A DNA stretch of 51,223 bases from positions 1-51,223 of the forward strand of contig JAGOAO010000012.1 in NCBI GenBank assembly GCA_017983845.1, given 5' to 3'. Below, in pieces: positions 24,996 through 33,411 of the stretch. The notes under the pieces are model-generated. The model was given only the letters and a program-made list of their open reading frames with translations. It searched no databases and had not been told where the DNA came from. The stretch's first letter is position 1, and the number at the start of each line of letters is the position of its first letter. The DNA comes from Sediminibacterium sp. (GTDB lineage Bacteria > Bacteroidota > Bacteroidia > Chitinophagales > Chitinophagaceae). The position numbers were made by a program, and so were the translations under genes.

Positions 24996-26534
24996 ATGGC
25001 ATTAGGACAATCCATGCAGCAAAGACAATTACAAAGATTGTCGCCTCAGCAAATCCAATTGATGAAGTTGTTGCAAATTCCTAGTGTGCAAATTGAGCAA
25101 AGAATTAAAGAAGAATTAGAGGAAAATCCTGCATTGGAATTGGATGCCGCTTTGTTGGAATCTGATTTTACTTCTCCGGACGAAATGAACGACGAATTGC
25201 TTCAGGACATCCATGATGACGAAGAAGCTGTTCCTGTGGACGAGTTTGAAATGAGCAATGAAGAATTAAGTGAGTATAGTTATGATGATGAAGTTGCAGA
25301 CTATAAAACAAGAGACGATTTTTATCCAGAATTAGACAATGATAAAGTCATTCCCATAAAAGCGGAAATGAGTTTGCATGAAGTATTGATGGATCAATTA
25401 AGCATGTTGGCTTTAGATGAAAGGGGTTTTAAAATAGCAGAACAAATTATAGGAAGCCTAGATGATGATGGTTATTTAAGAAGGGCCATGCAGTCCATTG
25501 CGGACGATCTTGCATTTAAACAAAGCATGTGGGTGGAGGAAAAAGAAATTGAAGTTATTTTAAAGCAAGTACAGGCATTTGATCCTGTTGGCATTGCAGC
25601 CAGAGATTTACAAGAATGTTTGCTCATTCAATTGCGCAGAAAAGGAGAAGGCGAATCGGCGCATTTATCTGACGGTAGAGGTAAATTATATTCAGATGAT
25701 GAAGCAAGAAAAATTGCCATACTCATTATAGAAAAATACTTTGAAGAGTTCACGCGCAAGCATTATGATAAAATTCAAAGGAGCTTGCATTTGGATGAGT
25801 CTGGAATGAAAGAAGTATTACATCAAATTCTAACCCTGAATCCAAAGCCAGGTGCCGAAACCAGCTATAACAATGAGGCTGAGATGTATATTATACCCGA
25901 TTTTACAGTCTTGATTAATAATGGCAAATTAGAATTGACTTTGAACAGTCGTAATGCGCCGCCCTTGGTAATTAGTGACGACTATAAGTTGATGCTGAAA
26001 GAATACGAAGGCAGTAAAAAGCAGGATAAGTCACAAAAAGAAGCTGTATTTTTTATCAAGCAAAAGATAGATGCAGCGAAATGGTTCATCGAAATGATTT
26101 TACAAAGACAGCAAACATTGTTATTAACGATGAATGCCATTTTAGAGTATCAGTCTGCTTTTTTCTTGAGTGGCGATACTACCTCGCTTCGCCCCATGAT
26201 TTTAAAAGACATTGCAGAAAAAACCAACCTAGATGTTTCAACTGTGAGTAGGGTAGCCAATAGCAAATATGTGCAAACTGAATTTGGCACTTATTTGTTG
26301 AAATACTTTTTTAGTGAATCTTTGACCACGGATAGTGGCGAAGAAGTAAGTACGAAAGAAGTAAAGGCAATTTTACAAGAACTGATAGAAGGGGAAGATA
26401 AATTAAAGCCATTGAGTGATGATGAACTAACCGAACAGTTACAAGAAAAGGGCTACAATATAGCAAGGAGAACAGTGGCAAAATATAGAGAACTTTTAAA
26501 CATACCAGTCGCTAGGCTTAGAAAAGAATGGTAG
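24996..26534 (+). CDS. rpoN: RNA polymerase sigma-54 factor
   Basis: A 512-residue sigma-54. It has Region I (about 1-50: glutamine-rich QQRQLQRLSPQQIQLMKLLQ and ELEENPALE), an acidic Region II (50-120), the core-binding domain, an HTH (DVSTVSRVANSKYVQTEFG) and the RpoN box ARRTVAKYRELLNIP near the C-terminus. It needs an AAA+ activator to open promoters; none is in the window. It overlaps the next gene by seven bases and follows the KdnA-like gene by nine, so its expression is tied to both. Confidence 0.95.
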   Translation: MALGQSMQQRQLQRLSPQQIQLMKLLQIPSVQIEQRIKEELEENPALELDAALLESDFTSPDEMNDELLQDIHDDEEAVPVDEFEMSNEELSEYSYDDEVADYKTRDDFYPELDNDKVIPIKAEMSLHEVLMDQLSMLALDERGFKIAEQIIGSLDDDGYLRRAMQSIADDLAFKQSMWVEEKEIEVILKQVQAFDPVGIAARDLQECLLIQLRRKGEGESAHLSDGRGKLYSDDEARKIAILIIEKYFEEFTRKHYDKIQRSLHLDESGMKEVLHQILTLNPKPGAETSYNNEAEMYIIPDFTVLINNGKLELTLNSRNAPPLVISDDYKLMLKEYEGSKKQDKSQKEAVFFIKQKIDAAKWFIEMILQRQQTLLLTMNAILEYQSAFFLSGDTTSLRPMILKDIAEKTNLDVSTVSRVANSKYVQTEFGTYLLKYFFSESLTTDSGEEVSTKEVKAILQELIEGEDKLKPLSDDELTEQLQEKGYNIARRTVAKYRELLNIPVARLRKEW

Positions 26535-27184
26535 ACCAACTAAATATGGAAAATCCACAACCCAAAATCGTAAAGTATATAGCACATTTATTGTCTTATG
26601 TATTTCATCCATTATTTATTCCAACTTATTTTTTCCTTTATTTAATGCAGGTTTTGCCTTTTGAATTTGTGGGCATCACAGATTGGCAATTAAAGATGCG
26701 CTTATTCAGTGTAGCTTGGTTAACCGCATTTTTCCCTGCCTTTGCTGTTTTCTTATTGTGGAGATTAAAATTAAGCGACAGTATTTTTTTAAGAACACAA
26801 AAAGAACGTATTATTCCTTATGTCATCACCATGTTTTTTTATTGGTGGATGTACTATTTAAGTAGAAATTTTACAGACCAACCTATTGCTTTAAAATTCT
26901 TTTATCTAGGCATTTTTGTGGCAAGTGCAATTGGGATGACAGTGAATAATTTCATGAAAGTAAGCTTACATGCAATGGGTATCGCCGGGATTACTACAGC
27001 CATGGTATTGGTAAGTGTTTTTTATCCAGTAACAAATGCAATATGGGTGCCTTTGGCTATCTTATTAACTGCACTCGTAATTAGTGCAAGATTGGTAGTG
27101 AGTGATCATAGTAAAAAAGAATTGGTGGTGGGACTTTTTATTGGCGTCTTCACTCAGTTGGCCGCTTATTTATGGGTCATCTAA
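26528..27184 (+). CDS. Multi-pass membrane protein, PAP2-like remnants
   Basis: A 218-residue integral membrane protein with about six hydrophobic segments. Two short motifs, KVSLHAMGIAG (about 147-157) and SARLVVSDHSKKELVVGL (about 187-204), have the His and Arg...His pattern of PAP2 phosphatases, but the full phosphatase signatures are not all present. It may be a degenerate or distant member. The first ATG overlaps the end of rpoN by seven bases; MENPQ six codons later is an alternative start. Function unknown. Confidence 0.7.
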   Translation: MVDQLNMENPQPKIVKYIAHLLSYVFHPLFIPTYFFLYLMQVLPFEFVGITDWQLKMRLFSVAWLTAFFPAFAVFLLWRLKLSDSIFLRTQKERIIPYVITMFFYWWMYYLSRNFTDQPIALKFFYLGIFVASAIGMTVNNFMKVSLHAMGIAGITTAMVLVSVFYPVTNAIWVPLAILLTALVISARLVVSDHSKKELVVGLFIGVFTQLAAYLWVI

Positions 27185-27200
27185 TTTAAAAATAAACATT

Positions 27201-29528
27201 ATGTGGTATCGTTTAGGTCAGAATATATTAAAGTTTAAAAAAACCTATTTGTTTTTTGTGGTCCTGTCCACCATAGTGATGGGGTATTTTGCTGCTCAAA
27301 TTAAATTGAGTTACGAATACACTAAAGCAATCCCTTCTGACAATCCTAAGTTTGTGGTGTACAATGATTTTGTTAAAAAATATGGGGTTGATGGAACAAC
27401 AGTAGTGGTAGGATTTAAAACAGAAGATTTTTACACTAAAAACTTCTTCAATCAAGTAGATGCCTTACATAAAAAGATCAAACAAAATACTTCTGTGGCA
27501 GAAGTAATGAGCATTCCCACCGCTTATACGATTGTAAAAGACAGCCTGGATACAAAGTTCAATGCTGCAAAAATTTTCCATGCACCTTATACTAGTGATA
27601 GTTTATTGCTTGCAGATAAAATGACATTTGAAAACCTTCCATTTTACAAGCACTTATATTATAACCCAGATAGTAGTAGTTATATCATGGCAATTTCTTT
27701 TATTGCAGATTCTATCAATAGCGGATCTAGAACAAAGATTATTGCTAGTGTACAAAAGGATTTAGATCAGTTTAGTCAAGCCACCCATACCCAAGTGCAT
27801 GTAAGCGGTTTGCCATTTATTAGAACGATTATGGCGGATAGGATCAAAAAAGAAATGCTTTGGTTTTTGATTGGATCACTCGTATTATCTGCCATCACCT
27901 TATTGCTATTTTTTAGGTCTATTTCTGCCACCATTATGAGCTTAGCAGTGGTATTGATGGGGGTAATATGGAGTTTAGGTAGCATGGTTTTATTGGGTCA
28001 GAAAATCACTTTATTGACTGCATTGATTCCGCCATTGATTGTGGTGATAGGCATACCTAATTGCATCTATTTTTTAAATAAGTACCATACTTCATTTAAG
28101 GAAACCTTAGACAAAGACAAAGCAATTGTACAGATGGTAGGTAGGATGGGTGTGGTGACATTATTTTGTAACCTCACTGCTGCTATTGGATTCTTTGTTT
28201 TTGCATTAACCAAGAGTCCTTTACTTAAAGAATTTGGTTGGGTGTCTGGCGTCAATATCATGTTATTATTTTTCATTAGTTTATTTTTTATACCTCCCAT
28301 ACTTTCATATTTGCCTGCACCTAAGGAAAAGCATGTGCGCTATTTAGAAAACAAATATTTAGAAAAATTATTGGTGAAAATAGAACGCTGGGCGTTTACG
28401 CATACTAAGTGGGTATTTGGCATCACCATACTAGCTGTAATCATTTCTTTAGTGGGGGTATTGCAAATTAAAAAAGAAGCATTTATTGTAGATGATTTGC
28501 CTAAACAAGATAAATTATACACCGACCTTAAATGGTTTGAACAACATGCAGGTGGCGTTATGCCTTTGGAGATTGTAGTTGATACTAAAAAGCCAAATGG
28601 CTTAATTAGGTCCATCAAGCCATTGGAACAAATTGAGGAATTGAATGGGTTCTTGCTTGAACAACCTGAATTAGGAAAACCATTGGGCCTATTAGATGGT
28701 GTAAAGTTTGCTAAGCAAGCTTTTTACGATGGAGATAGTTTATCCTATGCGGTACCAACTGGAACGGAGATGGCGTTTATTGGGCCCTATTTTGCAAGTG
28801 CCGCTCCAAAAGAGGGTATAAAACCAGCTGGCAATAATCCTGCACAGTTATTGAATAAGTTTATAGATTCCGCAAAAAGGCAAACAAGAATTACGGTCAA
28901 TATGAAAGATATTGGTAGTGCAAAGCTGCCCGTATTGTTGCATAAAATTGACAGTGCTTCCGTAGCTATTTTTGATACTGCTAAGTACAACGTAGTGATC
29001 ACAGGAAGTAGTGTGACATTTTTGGAAGGCAGTAATTTTATTGTAAAAGGCCTAGGAGAATCCATTTTTTGGGCTTTTTTATTGATCGCAATCTGCATGA
29101 TCTTCTTGTTTAGATCTTTCCCAATTTTAATCTGTTCATTGATCCCTAATATTGTGCCTTTGTTTATTACAGCGGGGATCATGGGTTGGACAGGCATTTC
29201 TTTAAAGCCTTCTACCGTATTGGTATTTAGTGTAGCATTGGGGATTGCCATTGATGTGACCATTCGTTTTTTGGTCAATTACAAACAAGAATTGCCGCAT
29301 TTAAATTACCAAGTACACACCACACTAGTGCAAACCATCAAGCATACAGGTATCAGTATTATATACACTTCGTTGGTATTGGTTGCAGGATTTGTGATAT
29401 TCTGTTTTAGCGATTTTGGAGGGACTAAGGCTTTGGGCTGGCTTACTTCAATCACTTTAGTTGTAAGCACTTTAACTAACCTAGTTTTACTTCCAGCTTT
29501 GATCAAAACTTTTATTAAGTCTAAGTAA
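27201..29528 (+). CDS. RND/MMPL-type exporter
   Basis: A 775-residue membrane protein with the duplicated RND plan: TM1 (about 15-35), a periplasmic loop, five clustered TMs (about 220-385), TM7 (about 400-425), a second loop and a last cluster (about 615-770). GIAIDVTIRFLVNY in the last cluster is typical of MMPL/SSD proteins, with the Asp expected in proton relay. Family members move lipids, hopanoids or hydrophobic compounds; the cargo here is not known. ATG 27201 (MWYRLGQN) is chosen over the upstream in-frame start at 27102 inside the previous gene. Its stop abuts the stop of the convergent TlpA-like gene. Confidence 0.88.
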   Translation: MWYRLGQNILKFKKTYLFFVVLSTIVMGYFAAQIKLSYEYTKAIPSDNPKFVVYNDFVKKYGVDGTTVVVGFKTEDFYTKNFFNQVDALHKKIKQNTSVAEVMSIPTAYTIVKDSLDTKFNAAKIFHAPYTSDSLLLADKMTFENLPFYKHLYYNPDSSSYIMAISFIADSINSGSRTKIIASVQKDLDQFSQATHTQVHVSGLPFIRTIMADRIKKEMLWFLIGSLVLSAITLLLFFRSISATIMSLAVVLMGVIWSLGSMVLLGQKITLLTALIPPLIVVIGIPNCIYFLNKYHTSFKETLDKDKAIVQMVGRMGVVTLFCNLTAAIGFFVFALTKSPLLKEFGWVSGVNIMLLFFISLFFIPPILSYLPAPKEKHVRYLENKYLEKLLVKIERWAFTHTKWVFGITILAVIISLVGVLQIKKEAFIVDDLPKQDKLYTDLKWFEQHAGGVMPLEIVVDTKKPNGLIRSIKPLEQIEELNGFLLEQPELGKPLGLLDGVKFAKQAFYDGDSLSYAVPTGTEMAFIGPYFASAAPKEGIKPAGNNPAQLLNKFIDSAKRQTRITVNMKDIGSAKLPVLLHKIDSASVAIFDTAKYNVVITGSSVTFLEGSNFIVKGLGESIFWAFLLIAICMIFLFRSFPILICSLIPNIVPLFITAGIMGWTGISLKPSTVLVFSVALGIAIDVTIRFLVNYKQELPHLNYQVHTTLVQTIKHTGISIIYTSLVLVAGFVIFCFSDFGGTKALGWLTSITLVVSTLTNLVLLPALIKTFIKSK

Positions 29529-30665
29529 TTAAGGTAGTAGTTGCTTTAATGTGTTTTGTAAAGCGCTACCTCTTAAATCGGTTGCAATGATTTTTCCTGT
29601 TGGATCTAATAATACATTAAAAGGAATACCCTGTATTTGATAAGCACTCACAACGGTACTTTCCCATTTTTTCAAGTCACTTATTTGTAGCCAATTTAAT
29701 TTGTCTTGTTGTATAGCTGCAAGCCAGTCTTCTTTATCGTCGTCTAAAGAGACACCTAAAATGGTGAAATTTTTATTTTTGAATGCTTCGTAAGCCGCTA
29801 CCACATTTGGATTCTCTCTTCTACATGGACCGCACCAACTTGCCCAAAAATCTACTAAAACATATTTGCCTTTAAGGCTACTCAATGTGACGATTTTTCC
29901 GGTAGGATCCTGTAAAGCAATTTCCGGTGCCATAGCACCTACAGTAATTGCAGTCGCTGGATTGGCTGTTTGTACTTGTCCACTTAAAATATTGACAAAT
30001 TCAATCAATGGTTCAGCTTTTGTTTTTTCTGCAGCAGCTTTAGCCATTGCAAGCACTTTATTGATCTCCATAGACCTTAGAGCCATACCAAGTGCAAAAT
30101 AAATGAGTGCGGGGCTATTCGCACCATTCACTGTCTGCTCTACATGTGCATTCAATGCTTGTATTTTTGTATCTTTTTGTTGTTGTAAATATAAAATACT
30201 ACTATCCTTGCCATTGCTTTGTTGTAAATTATCAAGGGCATAAAGAGTTGAAAATAAAGAGGAGTCTTTACTTCTGTAAGCTTTCATGTATTGAATCAAT
30301 GCTTCGCTATGGGGAGAGCCTTTAACAGTATAGCTAGCGCTATTATTAGCATCTGCATTAATTTGAATTTGATCTTCGTCATTGATGAAATTAATGTCTA
30401 AAATTTCACCGCTACTGAGTCTGTAGATGCCTTCTTGTTTTGCAATAAACTCAAAACTATATTTACCATTAGCATCTAAGGTTAAAGAATCTAAAGTGAT
30501 GATTGGTTTTCCACCATAGGGGATTTCCTGTAGTAGTAAAGGCTTATTTGCTGCATTTTTAATGGTTCCAGCAATGGTATAACGTGCTTCTTGATTTTTT
30601 TCTTTACAAGCAGGCGCTAAGAACAAAAACAGGGCAATAGCTATAAAGTTGACATATTTATTCAT
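29529..30665 (-). CDS. TlpA-like thiol-disulfide oxidoreductase lipoprotein
   Basis: A 378-residue lipoprotein (lipobox LAPAC, C20). The N-terminal part (about 28-115) is a DUF4369-type beta domain, followed by a helical linker. The C-terminal thioredoxin fold (about 243-378) has the redox motif W-C278-GP-C281 and the cis-proline strand QGIPFNVLLD. It probably reduces disulfides of envelope proteins, as ResA/TlpA proteins do in cytochrome c maturation, but no cytochrome gene is near. It lies 12 bases downstream of gatB. Confidence 0.9.
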   Translation of the reverse strand: MNKYVNFIAIALFLFLAPACKEKNQEARYTIAGTIKNAANKPLLLQEIPYGGKPIITLDSLTLDANGKYSFEFIAKQEGIYRLSSGEILDINFINDEDQIQINADANNSASYTVKGSPHSEALIQYMKAYRSKDSSLFSTLYALDNLQQSNGKDSSILYLQQQKDTKIQALNAHVEQTVNGANSPALIYFALGMALRSMEINKVLAMAKAAAEKTKAEPLIEFVNILSGQVQTANPATAITVGAMAPEIALQDPTGKIVTLSSLKGKYVLVDFWASWCGPCRRENPNVVAAYEAFKNKNFTILGVSLDDDKEDWLAAIQQDKLNWLQISDLKKWESTVVSAYQIQGIPFNVLLDPTGKIIATDLRGSALQNTLKQLLP

Positions 30666-30677
30666 AAAATAATTTTT

Positions 30678-32123
30678 CTATTTAGACAATAGGGTTTCTA
30701 AGAGTTGGGTTGTTTTTTGTGGATCTGCTTTGCCTTTGCTGATTTTTTTTACTTCTCCAACAAATACGCCAATCAATCCTTTTTTACCTTTTTTATACGC
30801 TTCAACTTTGTCGGGATGATTACTCAAAACAGCATTGATCCAAGTGGTCAATTCATCTTCGCTACTGTTTTGTAGTAATTGATGCGCAGTAGCATATTCC
30901 ATTGGAGACTGCGTTGATAACAGAATCCCTTTAAATACTTTATCAGAAGCCACAGAGAAGCTTAGTAAATGTTGATCCACCATCAACAATAATTCAGATA
31001 GTTGTGGAATGAACGGTATAAGGTCACTGTATGCCTTATTGCTTTCGTTTAAATAAGCACGAATTGGACCAATAATCCAGTTGGCAGCTGCTTTATATAA
31101 AGATGTTTGCCCTGTCCATAGTAAATAAAAATCAGCCTCTTGTTTGTGCTCGCAGAGTTGATCGATGTCGTAACTGCTCAATCCGAATTGACTGCTCCAG
31201 TCTTTTTTCAATTGATTGGGTAGGGCAGGTAAAGCTGCTTGAATAGCACTAATATCAGCATCCGTGAGGCTAAGTGGAGCTAGGTCGGGGTCTGGAAAAT
31301 ACCTATAATCATTTGCGTCTTCCTTATCTCTAATGGAAAATGTGGTATCGTTGCTCGCATCAAAACTCCTAGTCTGTTGAACAATTGTTTCACCTTTCTC
31401 CACTAAATCGATCAATCGATCAATTTCAAACTCAATCGCTTTTTTAATATTGCGAATAGAATTTAAATTTTTGACTTCAACCCTCGTGCCTAATTTTTCA
31501 TCTCCTTTTAAACGAACAGAAATATTGGCGTCACATCTTAAACTGCCTTCCTCCATATTTCCATCGCAAATGCCTAACCATCTTACTAATTTGCGTACTT
31601 CTGTTACATATAAAAATGCATCTTCTGCACTATGAATACAAGGTTCGGTCACCATTTCAATTAAAGGAGTGCCAGCTCTGTTTAAGTCTATATAAGAATG
31701 GTTGGGAGCAAGATCATGTATACTTTTTCCTGCGTCTTCCTCTAAATGTATTCTGTTGAGTTGTATATATTTTTCGCCCTCGCTTGTTTGAATGGCCACT
31801 TGACCACCTTCACAAATAGGTGTTGTGTGTTGAGAAATTTGATAGCCCTTTGGCAAGTCTGCATAGAAATAATTTTTTCTTGCGAAATAATTTTCTTTTG
31901 CAATTTTAGAACCACAAGCCAATCCCATTTTTATGGCATATTCAACCGCTTTTGCATTCGTTTTTGGTAAGCTACCCGGATGACCTAAAGTGATAGGACT
32001 TACATGCGTGTTTGGTCCTGCCCCAAAACTAGTTGCATCACCACAAAATAGTTTAGTTTTTGTAGCTAATTGAGCATGTATTTCTAGTCCGATGACTGCT
32101 TGGTATAGCGTCTTATTTGGCAT
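30678..32123 (-). CDS. gatB: Asp-tRNA(Asn)/Glu-tRNA(Gln) amidotransferase subunit B
   Basis: A 481-residue GatB, the kinase and tRNA-binding subunit that phosphorylates misacylated Glu-tRNA(Gln) or Asp-tRNA(Asn) for transamidation. It starts YQAVIGLEIHAQL and has the zinc-region cysteine FCGD, LDRAGTPLIEMVTEP-like text (LNRAGTPLIEMVTEP) and the signature WLGICDGNMEEGSLRCD. The C-terminal YqeY-like tail ends GEVKKISKGKADP. MPNKT at 32123 is the family start, not the longer frame to 32168. gatA and gatC are not here. Confidence 0.95.
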   Translation of the reverse strand: MPNKTLYQAVIGLEIHAQLATKTKLFCGDATSFGAGPNTHVSPITLGHPGSLPKTNAKAVEYAIKMGLACGSKIAKENYFARKNYFYADLPKGYQISQHTTPICEGGQVAIQTSEGEKYIQLNRIHLEEDAGKSIHDLAPNHSYIDLNRAGTPLIEMVTEPCIHSAEDAFLYVTEVRKLVRWLGICDGNMEEGSLRCDANISVRLKGDEKLGTRVEVKNLNSIRNIKKAIEFEIDRLIDLVEKGETIVQQTRSFDASNDTTFSIRDKEDANDYRYFPDPDLAPLSLTDADISAIQAALPALPNQLKKDWSSQFGLSSYDIDQLCEHKQEADFYLLWTGQTSLYKAAANWIIGPIRAYLNESNKAYSDLIPFIPQLSELLLMVDQHLLSFSVASDKVFKGILLSTQSPMEYATAHQLLQNSSEDELTTWINAVLSNHPDKVEAYKKGKKGLIGVFVGEVKKISKGKADPQKTTQLLETLLSK

Positions 32124-32157
32124 GGCACAAAAATACAGATTAATCAAGCAATAGCAT

Positions 32158-32188
32158 AAAAAAGCCACCCATTTCAGGGTGGCTTTTT
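32158..32188 (-). terminator. Terminator of the PDZ gene
   Basis: AGCCACCC (32163-32170) and GGGTGGCT (32177-32184) form an 8-bp stem with a 6-base loop, flanked by A and T runs. It separates the PDZ-protein gene from gatB. Confidence 0.82.
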
Positions 32189-32212
32189 AGGGGACGCATC
32201 TATCTAAGGAAC

Positions 32213-33241
32213 TTATAAGTCGGCTGTATTTATTTTTTTAGGTATTTTAACTTCAATTGTTCTTTTTTCACCTTTTCGCTCTAAAGTTATTTTTAAAACC
32301 TGTCCTGGAAAATAGTATTGCCATTTCATAAAGTTAACATCTGTTATTTCGGCATCATTTAAATTCAAAAGCAGATCTTCTTTTTGAATGCCTGCTTTTG
32401 CGGCAGGACTTTCAGCTGTCACATTGGTTACCTTAACCCCTTTACCTGTTTCAAGGTCCTCGACACTAATGCCTAATTTTGTTTTTTTATCAGCTCTAGT
32501 CATTAGCTGATCCATATTCGGTAGTTCAGGAAATGAAAATTGATATTGTCCGCCTTTAGGAGTTAACATTTCAAGTTCGTCTAGTTCTATTTCATCACCG
32601 TTCAACGTCATGCCTTGTTTTGTGTTTGTATTTTTTTCCAGATTGATGGTCACTTTTGCAGATTTGTTCTCTCTTGTGTAGCCAAGGGTGATTTTATCAT
32701 TCGGCTTGTATTTCCCAATGGCAGCATATAAGTCTTCTGGGTGCTTTATCTTGGTTTCGTTAACACTTGTAATGATATCGCCGATTTTTAATTTTGCTTT
32801 TGCAGCCGGGCTTGCTTCGTTGATGTCTACAATCATTGCGCCAGCAGGATCCATTGAAGTGACTACTCCCAAAAATGCTAGATTAGGTTGATTTGGTTTT
32901 TTAAAAACAAAGGACTTAGAAACACCTTCTTGTCTATTTGATTTAGGTTGAATAGTGAATCCTTGAACATTGCCTCTTTTTATCTTCTTTAATCTTGGAT
33001 CATCCGCATTTGCTTCTTCTCCATTGATGGTAATTTTTTCACCATCCATTACTATTGAAATATTTTCAGTGGTATCTCCATTGATCATGACAGTCACTTG
33101 CATACTTGAATCAACCTTTACTTTATTTGGCTTGGTTACTTTTTTTTCAATGATGACTTCTTTTGTTTTTGATCCTGCTTCTTGTGCTTTTACAAAGGAG
33201 AAAAGCCCCATGCAAGAAAGAAGTAATAATGTCTTTTTCAT
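32213..33241 (-). CDS. Exported protein with two PDZ domains
   Basis: A 342-residue exported protein (signal peptide 1-19, ending FVKAQ). A charged, beta-rich N-terminal part of unknown fold comes first. It is followed by PDZ 1 (about 120-200: FLGVVTSMDPAGAMIV, ASPAAKAKLKIGDIITSVN) and PDZ 2 (about 252-335: LGISVEDLETGKGVKV, SPAAKAGIQKEDLLLNLN). No protease triad precedes the PDZ domains, unlike DegP/HtrA. It may be a binding adaptor in the periplasm. It has its own terminator. Confidence 0.85.
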   Translation of the reverse strand: MKKTLLLLSCMGLFSFVKAQEAGSKTKEVIIEKKVTKPNKVKVDSSMQVTVMINGDTTENISIVMDGEKITINGEEANADDPRLKKIKRGNVQGFTIQPKSNRQEGVSKSFVFKKPNQPNLAFLGVVTSMDPAGAMIVDINEASPAAKAKLKIGDIITSVNETKIKHPEDLYAAIGKYKPNDKITLGYTRENKSAKVTINLEKNTNTKQGMTLNGDEIELDELEMLTPKGGQYQFSFPELPNMDQLMTRADKKTKLGISVEDLETGKGVKVTNVTAESPAAKAGIQKEDLLLNLNDAEITDVNFMKWQYYFPGQVLKITLERKGEKRTIEVKIPKKINTADL

Positions 33242-33352
33242 GATCTACTGTTTTAGGTATGTTGAAAATGTAGTTGAACTACGAAATATATTGTAGGTCA
33301 AAAATAAGGAATAATTTATCTACGAAACTATTCGGAAATGTTAAAATTGTAT

Positions 33353-33386
33353 AAAAAAGCCATCTAGGGAGATACTAGATGGCTTT
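33353..33386 (-). terminator. Terminator of alaS
   Basis: AAAGCCATCTAG (33356-33367) and CTAGATGGCTTT (33375-33386) form a 12-bp stem with a 7-base loop. The minus strand ends in a T run. It lies 26 bases after the alaS stop. Confidence 0.83.
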
Positions 33387-33411
33387 AGACTTAATGTATT
33401 GTAAATCAATA

